Positions 52,375 through 61,543 of a stretch of DNA of 64,000 bases are shown one piece after another. Origin of the DNA: Chryseobacterium indologenes (lineage in GTDB: Bacteria > Bacteroidota > Bacteroidia > Flavobacteriales > Weeksellaceae); the NCBI GenBank assembly GCA_001013295.1, contig LAZY01000078.1, forward strand, positions 124,001 to 188,000, read 5' to 3'. Made by a program: the position numbers and the translations under genes. How positions within the stretch are numbered: position 1 is the first letter of the stretch; every line of letters begins with the position of its first letter. The notes beneath the pieces are model-generated. The model was given only the letters and a program-made list of their open reading frames with translations, was not told the DNA's origin and searched no databases.

Positions 52375-53562
52375 ATGAATAATAAGCTAGTTATACTTTC
52401 CATTGCAGCGCTTTCACTCACAGCCTGCAAAAAAGAAGCTCCAAAACAGGATGGTGCCAAGCCATATCCTGTAGTTTCTGTGGAGTCAAAAAATATAGTA
52501 GGTTATCAGACGTTTCCGGCTACCATTCAGGGTAGAGTAAACAATGATGTACGTGCCAAAATACAGGGATATATCACCCAGGTATTGGTAGATGAAGGAC
52601 AATATGTAACGAAAGGGCAGCCTTTGTTCCGCCTGGAAACCAATATTCTGAGCGAAAATGCTGCAGCTTCCAAAGCAGGGATTGCCGCATCGGAATCCAG
52701 TATTGCAGCAGCTCAGGCTTCTGTAAATGCAGCACAGGTTGAAGTCAACAAACTAAAACCTCTGGTTCAGAAAAACATTATCAGTAATGTACAGCTTCAG
52801 ACGGCTCAGGCTAATCTTGCTCAGGCTCAGGCTCAGTTACAACAGGCGAATGCTGCCAAAAGACAGGCTGAAGCCAATTATAAAGGAGTAGAAGCTAATA
52901 TCGAATATTCCATTATTCGTGCTCCTATTTCAGGGGTGATCGGAAGACTCCCTTTGAAAGTGGGAAGTTTGGTAGGACCATCTGATCAGACTCCTCTGAC
53001 GACGATTTCCGATACTTCAGAGATCTTTGCCTACTTTGCAATGAATGAAAAAGAATACTTCAATTTCCTTGAAAAGGCACCAGGTGTTTCTATGCCTGAA
53101 AAGATTAAAAATCTTCCTATGGTGGAACTTCAGTTGGCCAACGGAAGCCTTTATCCTGAAAAAGGAAGAATTGAAGCGATTACCGGACAGATTGATCCTA
53201 CAACAGGAACCATACAGTTCAGAGTCGCTTTCTCTAATGCTCAGAAACTGTTGAGTAATGGAAACAGTGGTACCATCAGATTCCCGCAACATTATGACAA
53301 TGTGTTGGTAGTGCCTGAAAGTGCTACTTATGAACAACAAGGTATTGTGTATGTATACAAAATAGAAAAAGGAGATACTGCCAGAAATGTTGTAATCAAT
53401 GTGCTTGACAGGATCGACAATCTGGCTCTTATCAAATCGGGAGTTAATAAAGGTGACAAAGTGATTGCAGCCGGTATCGGAGGCTTGAAACCGGGAACTG
53501 CGGTGAAGCCGAAACCAATCAAAATGGATAGTCTTGTTGAATCAATAAAACCGAAATTCTAA
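52375..53562 (+). CDS. RND efflux periplasmic adaptor subunit
   Basis: This 395-residue membrane-fusion protein has a lipoprotein signal (LSLTAC, Cys at residue 18). A lipoyl/barrel-sandwich domain (VRAKIQGYITQVLVDEGQYVTKGQPLF) and a very Ala/Gln-rich alpha-hairpin (about residues 95-165) follow. Then come the beta-barrel domain and a membrane-proximal domain. It bridges the inner-membrane pump and the outer-membrane factor. It is translationally coupled to the regulator before it and shares one base with the pump gene after it. Confidence 0.93.
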   Translation: MNNKLVILSIAALSLTACKKEAPKQDGAKPYPVVSVESKNIVGYQTFPATIQGRVNNDVRAKIQGYITQVLVDEGQYVTKGQPLFRLETNILSENAAASKAGIAASESSIAAAQASVNAAQVEVNKLKPLVQKNIISNVQLQTAQANLAQAQAQLQQANAAKRQAEANYKGVEANIEYSIIRAPISGVIGRLPLKVGSLVGPSDQTPLTTISDTSEIFAYFAMNEKEYFNFLEKAPGVSMPEKIKNLPMVELQLANGSLYPEKGRIEAITGQIDPTTGTIQFRVAFSNAQKLLSNGNSGTIRFPQHYDNVLVVPESATYEQQGIVYVYKIEKGDTARNVVINVLDRIDNLALIKSGVNKGDKVIAAGIGGLKPGTAVKPKPIKMDSLVESIKPKF

Positions 53563-56500
53563 TGATAAAAAACTTTATTAACAGACCGGTTTTATCCACC
53601 GTAATCTCAATTCTGATTGTGATTCTCGGTGTGCTGGGACTGATCTCGTTACCGGTTACACAGTATCCGGACATTGCACCGCCCACAGTAAGTGTTTCTG
53701 CAAACTATACAGGAGCCAATGCTGAGACGGTGATGAAAAGTGTAGTAGTACCTTTGGAAGAACAGATCAACGGGGTAGAAGGAATGGATTATATCACTTC
53801 CAGTGCCGGGAATGACGGTTCTGCCCAGATCCAGGTTTTCTTCAAACAGGGAATAGACCCGGATATTGCTGCGGTAAACGTACAGAACCGTGTGGCAAGA
53901 GCAACACCTCTTTTACCATCTGAAGTAACGCGTTCAGGAGTTGTAACCCAGAAGCAGCAGACCAGTGCCCTGATGTATATGTCATTCTATTCTGAAAATA
54001 AAGATCTGGATGATGTATATCTTCAAAACTTTTTGAATATCAATATTATTCCTAACCTGAAAAGGGTAAATGGTGTAGGAGATGCCAACGTTTTCGGGGG
54101 TAAAAACTACTCCATGAGAATCTGGCTGGATCCGGCAAAAATGGCGGCCTATAGTGTAACTCCTACAGATGTTACCAATGCAATTAATGAGCAGAGTAGA
54201 GAAGCCGCAGCAGGTTCTATTGGTCAGAACAGTGGAAGTTCTTTTGAATATATCATCAAGTATGTAGGTAAATTCAACGATAAAGAACAGTATGATAATA
54301 TCATCATCAAATCTCTTGCAAACGGACAGAACCTGATGCTGAAAGACGTCGCCAAAGTAGAACTAGCAGGTCAGTCTTATACAGGAATCGGGGAGAACGG
54401 AAACAGTCCTTCCATCAGTATGGGTATATTCCAGACACCAGGATCCAACGCACAGGAGATTATTAAAAATATCAAAACTTATCTGAAATCTGCAGAAAGT
54501 ACTTTCCCTAAAGGAATTAAATATACTTTCAACTTTGATACCAACGAATTCCTTGATGCTTCCATTGAAAAAGTGGTTCACACACTGATTGAAGCATTTA
54601 TTCTGGTATTTATTGTAGTGTATATTTTCCTTCAGGATTTCAGATCTACCCTGATTCCGGCCATTGCGGTTCCGGTATCTATTGTAGGAGCGTTCTTCTT
54701 CCTGAATCTCTTCGGATATTCATTAAACCTGTTAACCCTTTTCGCATTGGTACTGGCCATCGGTATTGTGGTGGATGACGCCATTGTAGTCGTCGAGGCA
54801 GTGCATGCCAAGATGGAGCACGGTATTTCGGATGCTAAAAAAGCGACCGTGGAAGCGATGGATGAGATTACAGGGGCTATTATTTCTATTACATTGGTAA
54901 TGGCAGCGGTATTTATCCCGGTAACATTCATTACAGGTCCTACAGGGGTATTCTACCAACAGTTTGGTATTACGCTGATCATTGCAATTATCATCTCAGC
55001 TATTAATGCATTAACGTTGAGTCCGGTTTTATGTTCATTATTCCTGAAACCTCACGCAGAGCATCATGCAGAGTATAAGAATTTAAACTTACTGCAGAAA
55101 TTTTTCTATAAGTTTAATATTGCTTTTAAAACCACCACTGAGCGTTACGGAAGAGGATTTGTATTCCTGTTAAGACATAAATGGGTAACTCTTGTTATTT
55201 TCGCGGTGACAGGAGGGATCTTATTCTGGGCAAGCAGCAGCATGAAGAAAGGTTTCGTACCTACAGAAGACAGAGGGATAATCTTTACCGACGTACAGCT
55301 TCCACCGGGAGCTTCTATGGAAAGAACTTACAACGTATTGAAAACCCTTCAGGCGAAAGCATTGAAAGTTCCGGGTGTACAGAATGTAACCATTTCTACA
55401 GGTAGAGGATTCTTATCAGGAAACGGAAGTAACAACGGTCTTGCCTTTGTGAAACTGAAGCCATTCGAAGAAAGAAAAAAAGACGGTCAGACTTCTGAAG
55501 ATATTACCAAAAAACTATTCGGGATTGTAGGATCTGTTCCTGATGCCAAAGTGGTATTCTTTCAACCGCCAAGTGTACCAGGGTTTGGTAACAGTGCCGG
55601 TTTTGAGATGGTATTGCTGGATAAGTCAGGAGGTGAGTATGCAGATTTAGATGCTAAAACCAATGAATTCATCGGTAAACTGATGCAGAGACCGGAAATT
55701 CAGTTTGCACAGACTTCATTCAATACAAAATACCCTCAGTATCAGATGGAAATCAATGTTCCTCTGAGCAAGCAGCTTGGAGTATCTGTCAATGATATAC
55801 TTGCTACCATGCAGGGATATATTGGAGGGATTTATACAGCCGACTTTACCAAATACGGAAAACAATTCAGAGTAATGGTTCAGGCACTTCCTGAAAACAG
55901 AAAGAACATTGAAAATCTGAACGAACTTTATGTAAGAACCGGTTCAGGAATCATGTCTCCTATTTCTCAGTTTGTAACCTTAAAAAAGGCATACGGACCA
56001 CAATCTGTAAGCCGTTATAACCTGTTTACTTCGGTGAAGGTAACGGGGGCAAACTCTGATGGATACAGTTCAGGGGATGCTATTGCTGCTGTACAACAGG
56101 TTGCTGAAGAAACCCTGAATCAGAACTACGCAGTAGAATTTACCGGGTTGACAAGAGAAGAATTGAATTCAGGATCTCAGACACTTCTGATTTTCGGTCT
56201 GAGTTTGGTCTTCGTTTACTTCATCCTTTCTGCACAATATGAAAGTTATATCCTTCCGCTGGTCGTTGTTATTTCCCTTCCTCTTGGGGTAATGGGAGCT
56301 TATTTCGGACAGAAGATTATGGGCTTGGAAAATAACATTTATTTCCAGATTGCACTGATCATGCTTGTAGGATTATTGGCGAAAAACGCGATCCTTATTG
56401 TCGAATTTGCCGTCCAGAGAAGACATCACGGCGAAACGATTGTCATGTCTGCCATCAATGCAGCTAAAGCCAGAGTAAGACCAATTCTAATGACATCATT

Positions 56501-56708
56501 TGCCTTTATATTTGGTTTGTTACCATTAGTTCTGGCAAGCGGAATCGGTGCGGTAGGTAACAGATCTATTGCAACCGGAGCGGCTATCGGACTATTGATC
56601 GGAACTGTTTTAGGGCTTTTTGTAATCCCGGTACTGTATGTGATTTTTGAAACCCTACAGGAAAAGATCAAACCTATTAAGAAAGAAGAGATCAGCTTAG
56701 CAGAATAA
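53562..56708 (+). CDS. RND efflux transporter permease (HAE1/AcrB type)
   Basis: This 1048-residue proton-driven pump has twelve membrane helices in two sets and two large periplasmic loops. The N-terminus (IKNFINRPVLSTVISILIVILG) and YPDIAPPTVSVSANYTGA are typical. The paired Asp in the fourth helix (GIVVDDAIVVVEAVH) are the proton-relay residues. The length is typical for AcrB homologues. It exports hydrophobic or amphiphilic compounds such as antibiotics, detergents and bile salts; the substrate range is not readable from sequence. Together with the adaptor and the outer-membrane factor it makes a complete tripartite pump. Confidence 0.95.
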   Translation: MIKNFINRPVLSTVISILIVILGVLGLISLPVTQYPDIAPPTVSVSANYTGANAETVMKSVVVPLEEQINGVEGMDYITSSAGNDGSAQIQVFFKQGIDPDIAAVNVQNRVARATPLLPSEVTRSGVVTQKQQTSALMYMSFYSENKDLDDVYLQNFLNINIIPNLKRVNGVGDANVFGGKNYSMRIWLDPAKMAAYSVTPTDVTNAINEQSREAAAGSIGQNSGSSFEYIIKYVGKFNDKEQYDNIIIKSLANGQNLMLKDVAKVELAGQSYTGIGENGNSPSISMGIFQTPGSNAQEIIKNIKTYLKSAESTFPKGIKYTFNFDTNEFLDASIEKVVHTLIEAFILVFIVVYIFLQDFRSTLIPAIAVPVSIVGAFFFLNLFGYSLNLLTLFALVLAIGIVVDDAIVVVEAVHAKMEHGISDAKKATVEAMDEITGAIISITLVMAAVFIPVTFITGPTGVFYQQFGITLIIAIIISAINALTLSPVLCSLFLKPHAEHHAEYKNLNLLQKFFYKFNIAFKTTTERYGRGFVFLLRHKWVTLVIFAVTGGILFWASSSMKKGFVPTEDRGIIFTDVQLPPGASMERTYNVLKTLQAKALKVPGVQNVTISTGRGFLSGNGSNNGLAFVKLKPFEERKKDGQTSEDITKKLFGIVGSVPDAKVVFFQPPSVPGFGNSAGFEMVLLDKSGGEYADLDAKTNEFIGKLMQRPEIQFAQTSFNTKYPQYQMEINVPLSKQLGVSVNDILATMQGYIGGIYTADFTKYGKQFRVMVQALPENRKNIENLNELYVRTGSGIMSPISQFVTLKKAYGPQSVSRYNLFTSVKVTGANSDGYSSGDAIAAVQQVAEETLNQNYAVEFTGLTREELNSGSQTLLIFGLSLVFVYFILSAQYESYILPLVVVISLPLGVMGAYFGQKIMGLENNIYFQIALIMLVGLLAKNAILIVEFAVQRRHHGETIVMSAINAAKARVRPILMTSFAFIFGLLPLVLASGIGAVGNRSIATGAAIGLLIGTVLGLFVIPVLYVIFETLQEKIKPIKKEEISLAE

Positions 56709-56798
56709 AATTAAGGTTAAGAAATTGGGAGTTGGTAATGAGAATTCAATCTAAAAGCTAACTTCTAATTTCTAAACTCTAACTTCTAATTAACAACA

Positions 56799-58214
56799 AT
56801 GAAGAGTTTATTAAACATTATAAAAGGAATTACTTTTTCAGTTTTCATACTCGGTGCTATTTCATCCTGTATGGCCAGAAAAGAGTATGAAAGACCGAAG
56901 AACGTTGTAGACGAAAAGCTTTTCCGTACTGATATGCTTCCTTCAGACAGTGCAAACATTGCCAATGTTTCATGGAAGGAGATCTTTACAGATCCTATAC
57001 TTCAGGGACATATTTCAAAAGCTTTAGACAACAACCTGGACATTCGGATTGCTTTACAGAGCATCAATTCTGCTGAAGCTTACCTGAAGCAAAGTAAGGC
57101 AGCTTATCAGCCTACACTTTCTATTGGTCCCAACTATACTTTCCAGACCCAATCTATCAATACCCAGTTTGGGCAGATCATTGGAGAAAGACGGTATGTG
57201 AATCAGTTTGATATTACAGGAAGTCTTACCTGGGAAGCCGATATTTGGGGTAAATTGAGAGCACAGGAAAAAGCGCAGCTGGCCACTTATCTGGGAACTG
57301 TTGCAGCGCACAAGGCTGTAAAGAGCAGTCTGGTGGCTTCCATTGCTTCAGCTTATTATCAGCTATTGACTTTTGATGCTCAGAAAAAGATCATCACAGA
57401 AACCATTGCGGTACGTGAAAAAAATCTAGAGACGACGAGAGCTTTAAAAGCTTCCGGAACGCTTACTGAGGTAGCGGTGCAGCAAAGCGAAGCCCTTGTT
57501 TTCAATGCAAAATCTTTATTGATCGATATTGATACACAGATTCAGCAGCTTGAGAATACAATGAGTCTTTTGATGGGTGAACCTTCACATGCCATTGAAA
57601 GATCGACACTGGAAGGACAGAGAATTCCGATTGATCTGAAACTTGGGTATCCAACGCAATTATTGGCCAACCGTCCCGATGTCATGAGAGCAGAATACAA
57701 TTTGATGAATGCTTTTGAACTGACCAATTCAGCGAAAGCACAATTCTACCCGACATTAAAATTGACGGGATCCGGAGGACTTCAGTCTGTAGATATTGAT
57801 CACCTGTTCAGTGTGAATTCATTATTTGCAAACGTAGTGGCAGGGTTGGCACAGCCTATCTTAAACAAAAGAACGATTAAGACGAACTATGATGTAAGTC
57901 TTGCCAATCAGGAAACAGCTTATCTGAATTTCAGAAAGACAGTACTTACGGCAGGAAAAGAGGTTTCGGATGCGATCAGAGTTTTTTCTGTTCAGGATTC
58001 ATTCATCGAATTAAAACAAAAAGAACTGAATGCTTACAAAAAATCAGTTGATTATTCTCAGGAATTGGTGAACTATGGTATGGCAAACTATCTTGAAGTG
58101 TTGAATGCAAGTGTGAATTCATTAAATGCAGAACTTAATATTTCCAATGCACAATACAGTAAAATGAAAGCGGCTGTTGAGCTTTATCAGGCTTTAGGCG
58201 GAGGCTGGAAATAG
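56799..58214 (+). CDS. TolC/NodT family outer-membrane efflux lipoprotein
   Basis: This 471-residue protein has a lipoprotein signal (GAISSC, Cys at residue 24). Two repeated outer-membrane-efflux domains follow, with long helices (about residues 80-270 and 290-465). The motifs NNLDIRIALQSINSAEAYLKQSKAAY and LLANRPDVMRAEYNL are those of the NodT/OprM group. It is the exit duct of the pump encoded upstream. The 90-base gap after the pump gene contains the short direct repeat CTAACTTCTAATT. A terminator follows. Confidence 0.92.
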   Translation: MKSLLNIIKGITFSVFILGAISSCMARKEYERPKNVVDEKLFRTDMLPSDSANIANVSWKEIFTDPILQGHISKALDNNLDIRIALQSINSAEAYLKQSKAAYQPTLSIGPNYTFQTQSINTQFGQIIGERRYVNQFDITGSLTWEADIWGKLRAQEKAQLATYLGTVAAHKAVKSSLVASIASAYYQLLTFDAQKKIITETIAVREKNLETTRALKASGTLTEVAVQQSEALVFNAKSLLIDIDTQIQQLENTMSLLMGEPSHAIERSTLEGQRIPIDLKLGYPTQLLANRPDVMRAEYNLMNAFELTNSAKAQFYPTLKLTGSGGLQSVDIDHLFSVNSLFANVVAGLAQPILNKRTIKTNYDVSLANQETAYLNFRKTVLTAGKEVSDAIRVFSVQDSFIELKQKELNAYKKSVDYSQELVNYGMANYLEVLNASVNSLNAELNISNAQYSKMKAAVELYQALGGGWK

Positions 58215-58236
58215 AATGTATTCTCGCAGTAAACAA

Positions 58237-58269
58237 TAAAACGTGTGTCAGCAATGACACACGTTTTTT
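58237..58269 (+). terminator. terminator of the efflux operon
   Basis: AACGTGTGTCA and TGACACACGTT form a perfect stem with a GCAA tetraloop, then seven T. It lies 22 bases after the outer-membrane factor stop. Confidence 0.9.
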
Positions 58270-58295
58270 TATGGATGAAGGTTTTTAAGATCAGG

Positions 58296-59276
58296 CTAAA
58301 CGGTTGCCAATATTTCCATAGCCTTTTTCTCTTTGTCTGATAAGTTTTTTAAAATATCTGATGCCTGTTCAATATACCGGATGTCCTGTGTCTGACTTAC
58401 TTTTTCGAATAAATAGGAGACGGATGTCCAGAGCTCAGCAATTTCTGTAAATGCTTCATAGCCTGTTTTGAGTGGAGCAAATTTGAGCAGTTCATGGCTT
58501 TCTTTCAAAAAATCACAGTACAGATTTCTGAATAAAGCTCCTCCTGTTCCGGCTCTTTCCATCATCATGGCCGATAGCTTAAACTCACCTTCAATATCCT
58601 TACTTGTACGAAACCATTTGCCAATTTCAGTACTTGTTTTCAGGATTCCTTTGTAAGCGACATTCGTAATAGGTGGATTCAGATATTCGGCAGCGTTGCT
58701 TCTGATGGCAGTAGAAATCACTTTTTTCAGATCGTATTCCTGATCTGTTTTCTGTAAAATGTAATATAGGTTTTTAGAAGCCATAGGTCCTTTTTCAGCC
58801 CGTGCTTTTGCCAGACTTTTTAAAGATGTCTGTACCAGTCCGCCTTGCTGTCTGGTGTCTACCAGGAAAGCATTTTGATCATCATACCCGTAAATGGCGG
58901 CATAGTGTCCTGCAAAATGAAAGGGATTGGAGAAATATTCCAGATGGTAGCAATCCAGTTTCAATCCTACAGTTTGCCCGCTGTCAAGGAGATCTTTTAC
59001 CTGAGCCCAGGCTTTTTGCGGAGAAGAAGTTTCTTTAACGGTGAGTTCAAGGTTTAAATTTCTGGCAATATTCTGAGTCAGTAAGTCGGGTTTTATACGT
59101 CCACCTATAAAGGGGGAGTCCATCGTTTTCATATTCCAGTAGATGAAACCCAGTCCTTCACCCAGCCCGAAAAGCATGGGTTCAGAAAGGTTAATTCCGA
59201 TTTGCTGCAGTAACGTTCCTGTTGCTGTAGTTTCGCAATGCTGGCCGTCAAAGGGTTTTAGATTTTCTATTTTCAT
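58296..59276 (-). CDS. BtrH-type protein (BtrH N-terminal plus DUF4872-like domain)
   Basis: This 326-residue cytoplasmic protein begins with the BtrH N-terminal fold. The conserved early Cys is in FDGQHCETTATGTLLQQIG, and a peptidase-C39-like region follows (VGLKLDCYHLEYF ... HFAGHYAAIYGYD with likely catalytic His and Asp). BtrH of butirosin biosynthesis is an acyltransferase that moves an acyl group from an ACP. The C-terminal 140 residues are helical and match the DUF4872-like part. Its partner substrate here is unknown. It diverges from a GNAT-MarR unit across a palindrome-containing region. Confidence 0.82.
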   Translation of the reverse strand: MKIENLKPFDGQHCETTATGTLLQQIGINLSEPMLFGLGEGLGFIYWNMKTMDSPFIGGRIKPDLLTQNIARNLNLELTVKETSSPQKAWAQVKDLLDSGQTVGLKLDCYHLEYFSNPFHFAGHYAAIYGYDDQNAFLVDTRQQGGLVQTSLKSLAKARAEKGPMASKNLYYILQKTDQEYDLKKVISTAIRSNAAEYLNPPITNVAYKGILKTSTEIGKWFRTSKDIEGEFKLSAMMMERAGTGGALFRNLYCDFLKESHELLKFAPLKTGYEAFTEIAELWTSVSYLFEKVSQTQDIRYIEQASDILKNLSDKEKKAMEILATV

Positions 59277-59316
59277 TTTATATTAATACCATTTGGGAAG
59301 AATGGGGATTATAACG

Positions 59317-59333
59317 TTTTCTACTGTAGAAAA
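59317..59333. promoter_or_regulatory. palindrome upstream of the BtrH-like gene
   Basis: TTTTCTAC-T-GTAGAAAA, a perfect 17-bp inverted repeat 40 bases upstream of the BtrH-like start. It shares CTAC/GTAG half sites with the palindrome at 59433-59444, suggesting both are bound by the MarR protein nearby. Confidence 0.5.
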
Positions 59334-59432
59334 ATACATAAATATTCCAATATAGAGGAATTTGAGTCTGGATTTATTTAAGGTATGTTAAAATTGTTCA
59401 AAAGAAATAAAATCACTTGCATATATGTATTT

Positions 59433-59444
59433 AACTACGTAGTT
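59433..59444. promoter_or_regulatory. palindromic operator before the GNAT-MarR unit
   Basis: AACTACGTAGTT is a perfect 12-bp palindrome, followed by TATACTTTAATTTG and the GNAT start at 59466. MarR-type operators commonly have this size and position. Confidence 0.5.
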
Positions 59445-59465
59445 TTATACTTTAATTTGAATCTT

Positions 59466-59954
59466 ATGAAATTAGAAATTAAATCAATAGGCAATTCGTA
59501 CTCAGAACAGGCAATAGATCTGATTCTTACGATTCAGCAGAAGGAGTTCAATATTCCCATTAGTGTAGATGATCAGCCGGATCTGATACAGATAGAACCT
59601 TTTTATCAGGAGAGAGGAGGAAACTTTTGGGGTGCTTTTATAGAAAGTGAGCTGGTAGGCTCTATTGCTTTGGTGAAATTTGACGAAAGGGCAGGGGCCA
59701 TCAGAAAAATGTTCGTGAAAAAGGAATTCAGAGGAAAAGAACTGAATATCGCCCAGATTTTACTTGAAATTTTAATTTCTTTCTGCCGTGAAAATGGTAT
59801 CGATGACCTATATTTAGGAACTATAACGGTATTGAAAGCAGCTCAGCGTTTCTATGAGAGGAATCATTTTACAAAGATTGAAAAAGAAAATCTTCCAACC
59901 CAATTCCCTTTAATGAGTGCTGACGATATTTTTTACCATTTTAAAACTGACTGA
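59466..59954 (+). CDS. GNAT family N-acetyltransferase
   Basis: This 162-residue acetyltransferase has an N-terminal strand (MKLEIKSIGNSYSEQAIDLIL) and the central WGAFIESELVGSIALVKF strand. The acetyl-CoA site is AGAIRKMFVKKEFRGKELNIAQILLEILI (RGKELN as the Q/RxxGxG variant). The C-terminal AAQRFYERNHFTKI is a common GNAT ending. The ATG at 59466 is preferred over one 27 codons upstream because it begins the fold and follows the palindrome. The MarR gene starts 2 bases after its stop, so they are cotranscribed. Confidence 0.85.
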   Translation: MKLEIKSIGNSYSEQAIDLILTIQQKEFNIPISVDDQPDLIQIEPFYQERGGNFWGAFIESELVGSIALVKFDERAGAIRKMFVKKEFRGKELNIAQILLEILISFCRENGIDDLYLGTITVLKAAQRFYERNHFTKIEKENLPTQFPLMSADDIFYHFKTD

Positions 59955-59956
59955 AT

Positions 59957-60436
59957 ATGAACGTGATCAACGAAGCAGGAATTCTTGCCATATCTACAAG
60001 GCTGCACCGGCTCAGTGAACAGTTGAGAAAAGATGGCGCTATGATCTATAAAGCTTTCGGAATCGATTTTGAACTGAAATGGTTTCCGGTTATTTTTACG
60101 ATCTATCAGAAAAAGGTGGCCAGTGTTGTAGAGATTGCCAACGAGATCGGATATACCCATCCTTCCACAATAACTCTACTCAAAGAACTTGAAAAACTGG
60201 AACTGATCCAATGGGAAAAAGACAAACAGGATGAACGCAAGAGATTATTTATGCTGACGTCAAAAGGTCAGGAACTTATTGAAAAAATGAAACCGGTCTG
60301 GGAACTGATGTCTACCGTTCTGGGAGACATTGCTGACAATACAAATAATCTGCTTACTGCTATTGATGAAGCCGAAGAGAAGCTTGCCAGTCAGTCTTTT
60401 TATCAGAGGGCTTTACAGGTTAAGAATTCAAAATAA
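59957..60436 (+). CDS. MarR family transcriptional regulator
   Basis: This 159-residue protein has a helical N-terminus and the MarR winged helix VASVVEIANEIGYTHPSTITLLKELEKLELIQWEKDKQDERKRLFMLTSKG. The recognition helix is around HPSTITLLKELE, and the DERKR wing is intact. It is coupled to the upstream GNAT gene, a fusion-like pairing often seen in MarR-GNAT proteins. It likely controls its own unit and perhaps the divergent BtrH-like gene through the CTAC-GTAG palindromes. A strong terminator follows. Confidence 0.88.
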   Translation: MNVINEAGILAISTRLHRLSEQLRKDGAMIYKAFGIDFELKWFPVIFTIYQKKVASVVEIANEIGYTHPSTITLLKELEKLELIQWEKDKQDERKRLFMLTSKGQELIEKMKPVWELMSTVLGDIADNTNNLLTAIDEAEEKLASQSFYQRALQVKNSK

Positions 60437-60453
60437 TAGAGATCATTCATTAG

Positions 60454-60495
60454 ATTACAAACGGGTCATCCTGAAAAGTGTGACCCGTTTGTAAT
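60454..60495. terminator. bidirectional terminator
   Basis: ATTACAAACGGGTCA and TGACCCGTTTGTAAT form a perfect 15-base stem with a 12-base loop. It lies between the convergent MarR gene and the lipoprotein gene. Confidence 0.85.
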
Positions 60496-60503
60496 ATTGT
60501 ACT

Positions 60504-61310
60504 TTATTGTAATTCAATTCTTGCATCAGATGCAGTCGTATAATATTTTAAAGTATGTGAAGTTCCTGCATAAGGATCTGTAAAGTTGATTTCGCTAAGA
60601 ACTGGATTGAGAGTCCCAGGCTCATTGGTGAGACAAATCTCTCTGGTAGCCGCATTATACATGGTCATTGTTTGAAAACTGCTATATAGATCGGTCACTT
60701 TTCCAAGCGGAATCCATTGCGGATCAAAAGTTGGAATTGTTGAAACATCATCATAATCATCCATGAATTTTTGTTTCAGATAACCGGATTGAATCACCCT
60801 TTCTCCTGCAAATATTTCATATTTAAAATAATGAATTTTTGAATTCTCCGCTAAAGCAGTAATGTCGGTAGGGGAATAAATACTAAAATCATAAAGAATA
60901 GGAGAGCTTGGACAAGGATTGGAAAGCGAATGCTGTAAAACCATATCGCATGACTGATTATTGATAGTCTGATTGGGACCAATATTAAATGAAGGAATGG
61001 AAGTGGTCGTAAGATCCGGATAACCACTGATAGGAGTAAGTGAGGTAAAAGATTTTTGCATCTTTTCAGTAATAAAACTTACATAAGGAGTCAGTACCAA
61101 AGTATAATTTGTTTTATTAATATAACGCATCATTAATCCGTAATTCTCAGTGATACCTGCTTTATAAGGCGATTTATAGAAAAGAGTATTGGTTTTACTT
61201 AAACTTCTACTTCTGGCATTTCTGGATTGACTCTGATTTTCCAATTCTCTTTCTCCGCTGCAAGATAGGAGCATAAGAATTCCTGAAAAAAATAGAATTG
61301 TTTTTCTCAT
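60504..61310 (-). CDS. lipoprotein of unknown function
   Basis: This 268-residue protein has a lipoprotein signal (FFSGILMLLSC, Cys at residue 17) followed by a Ser/Arg/Asn-rich linker. The mature domain is beta-rich (YGLMMRYINKTNYTLVLTPYVSF and KIHYFKYEIFAGERVIQSGYLKQ). I recognise no family. It stands alone between a MarR gene and a TonB-dependent receptor, with a 16-bp palindrome just upstream of its start. Surface or periplasmic location is inferred from the signal. Confidence 0.75.
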   Translation of the reverse strand: MRKTILFFSGILMLLSCSGERELENQSQSRNARSRSLSKTNTLFYKSPYKAGITENYGLMMRYINKTNYTLVLTPYVSFITEKMQKSFTSLTPISGYPDLTTTSIPSFNIGPNQTINNQSCDMVLQHSLSNPCPSSPILYDFSIYSPTDITALAENSKIHYFKYEIFAGERVIQSGYLKQKFMDDYDDVSTIPTFDPQWIPLGKVTDLYSSFQTMTMYNAATREICLTNEPGTLNPVLSEINFTDPYAGTSHTLKYYTTASDARIELQ

Positions 61311-61327
61311 AATATCATATTTTGTTG

Positions 61328-61343
61328 ATTAGTAATTACTAAT
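61328..61343. promoter_or_regulatory. palindrome upstream of the lipoprotein gene
   Basis: ATTAGTAATTACTAAT is a perfect 16-bp palindrome 18 bases before the lipoprotein start. In such AT-rich DNA it could occur by chance. Confidence 0.3.
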
Positions 61344-61489
61344 ATAATGATTAATTTTTATTTTAACGAATAATTTTCGTTTAAAGTGAATTTTTGTTAT
61401 TAAAATATGCTGAATTTTGTGAATTTTATTGATTTTTTAAATTTTATCTTATTGAGTGCAATTTTTAAATATTTAAGTTTATAAAGAAA

Positions 61490-61518
61490 CAACCCCGCCA
61501 AATATTGGCGGGGTTGTT
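61490..61518 (-). terminator. terminator of the TonB-dependent receptor gene
   Basis: CAACCCCGCCAA and TTGGCGGGGTTG pair around a short TAT loop; on the minus strand T-rich DNA follows (TTTCTTTATAAA). It lies 26 bases after the receptor stop. Confidence 0.85.
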
Positions 61519-61543
61519 GGATTCATTATTAAATGAGATTGTA

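Noticed and set aside
56755-56797. CTAACTTCTAATT direct repeats before the outer-membrane efflux gene
   Set aside because: They are two short low-complexity copies that look like common AT-rich intergenic filler; no regulatory meaning can be supported.
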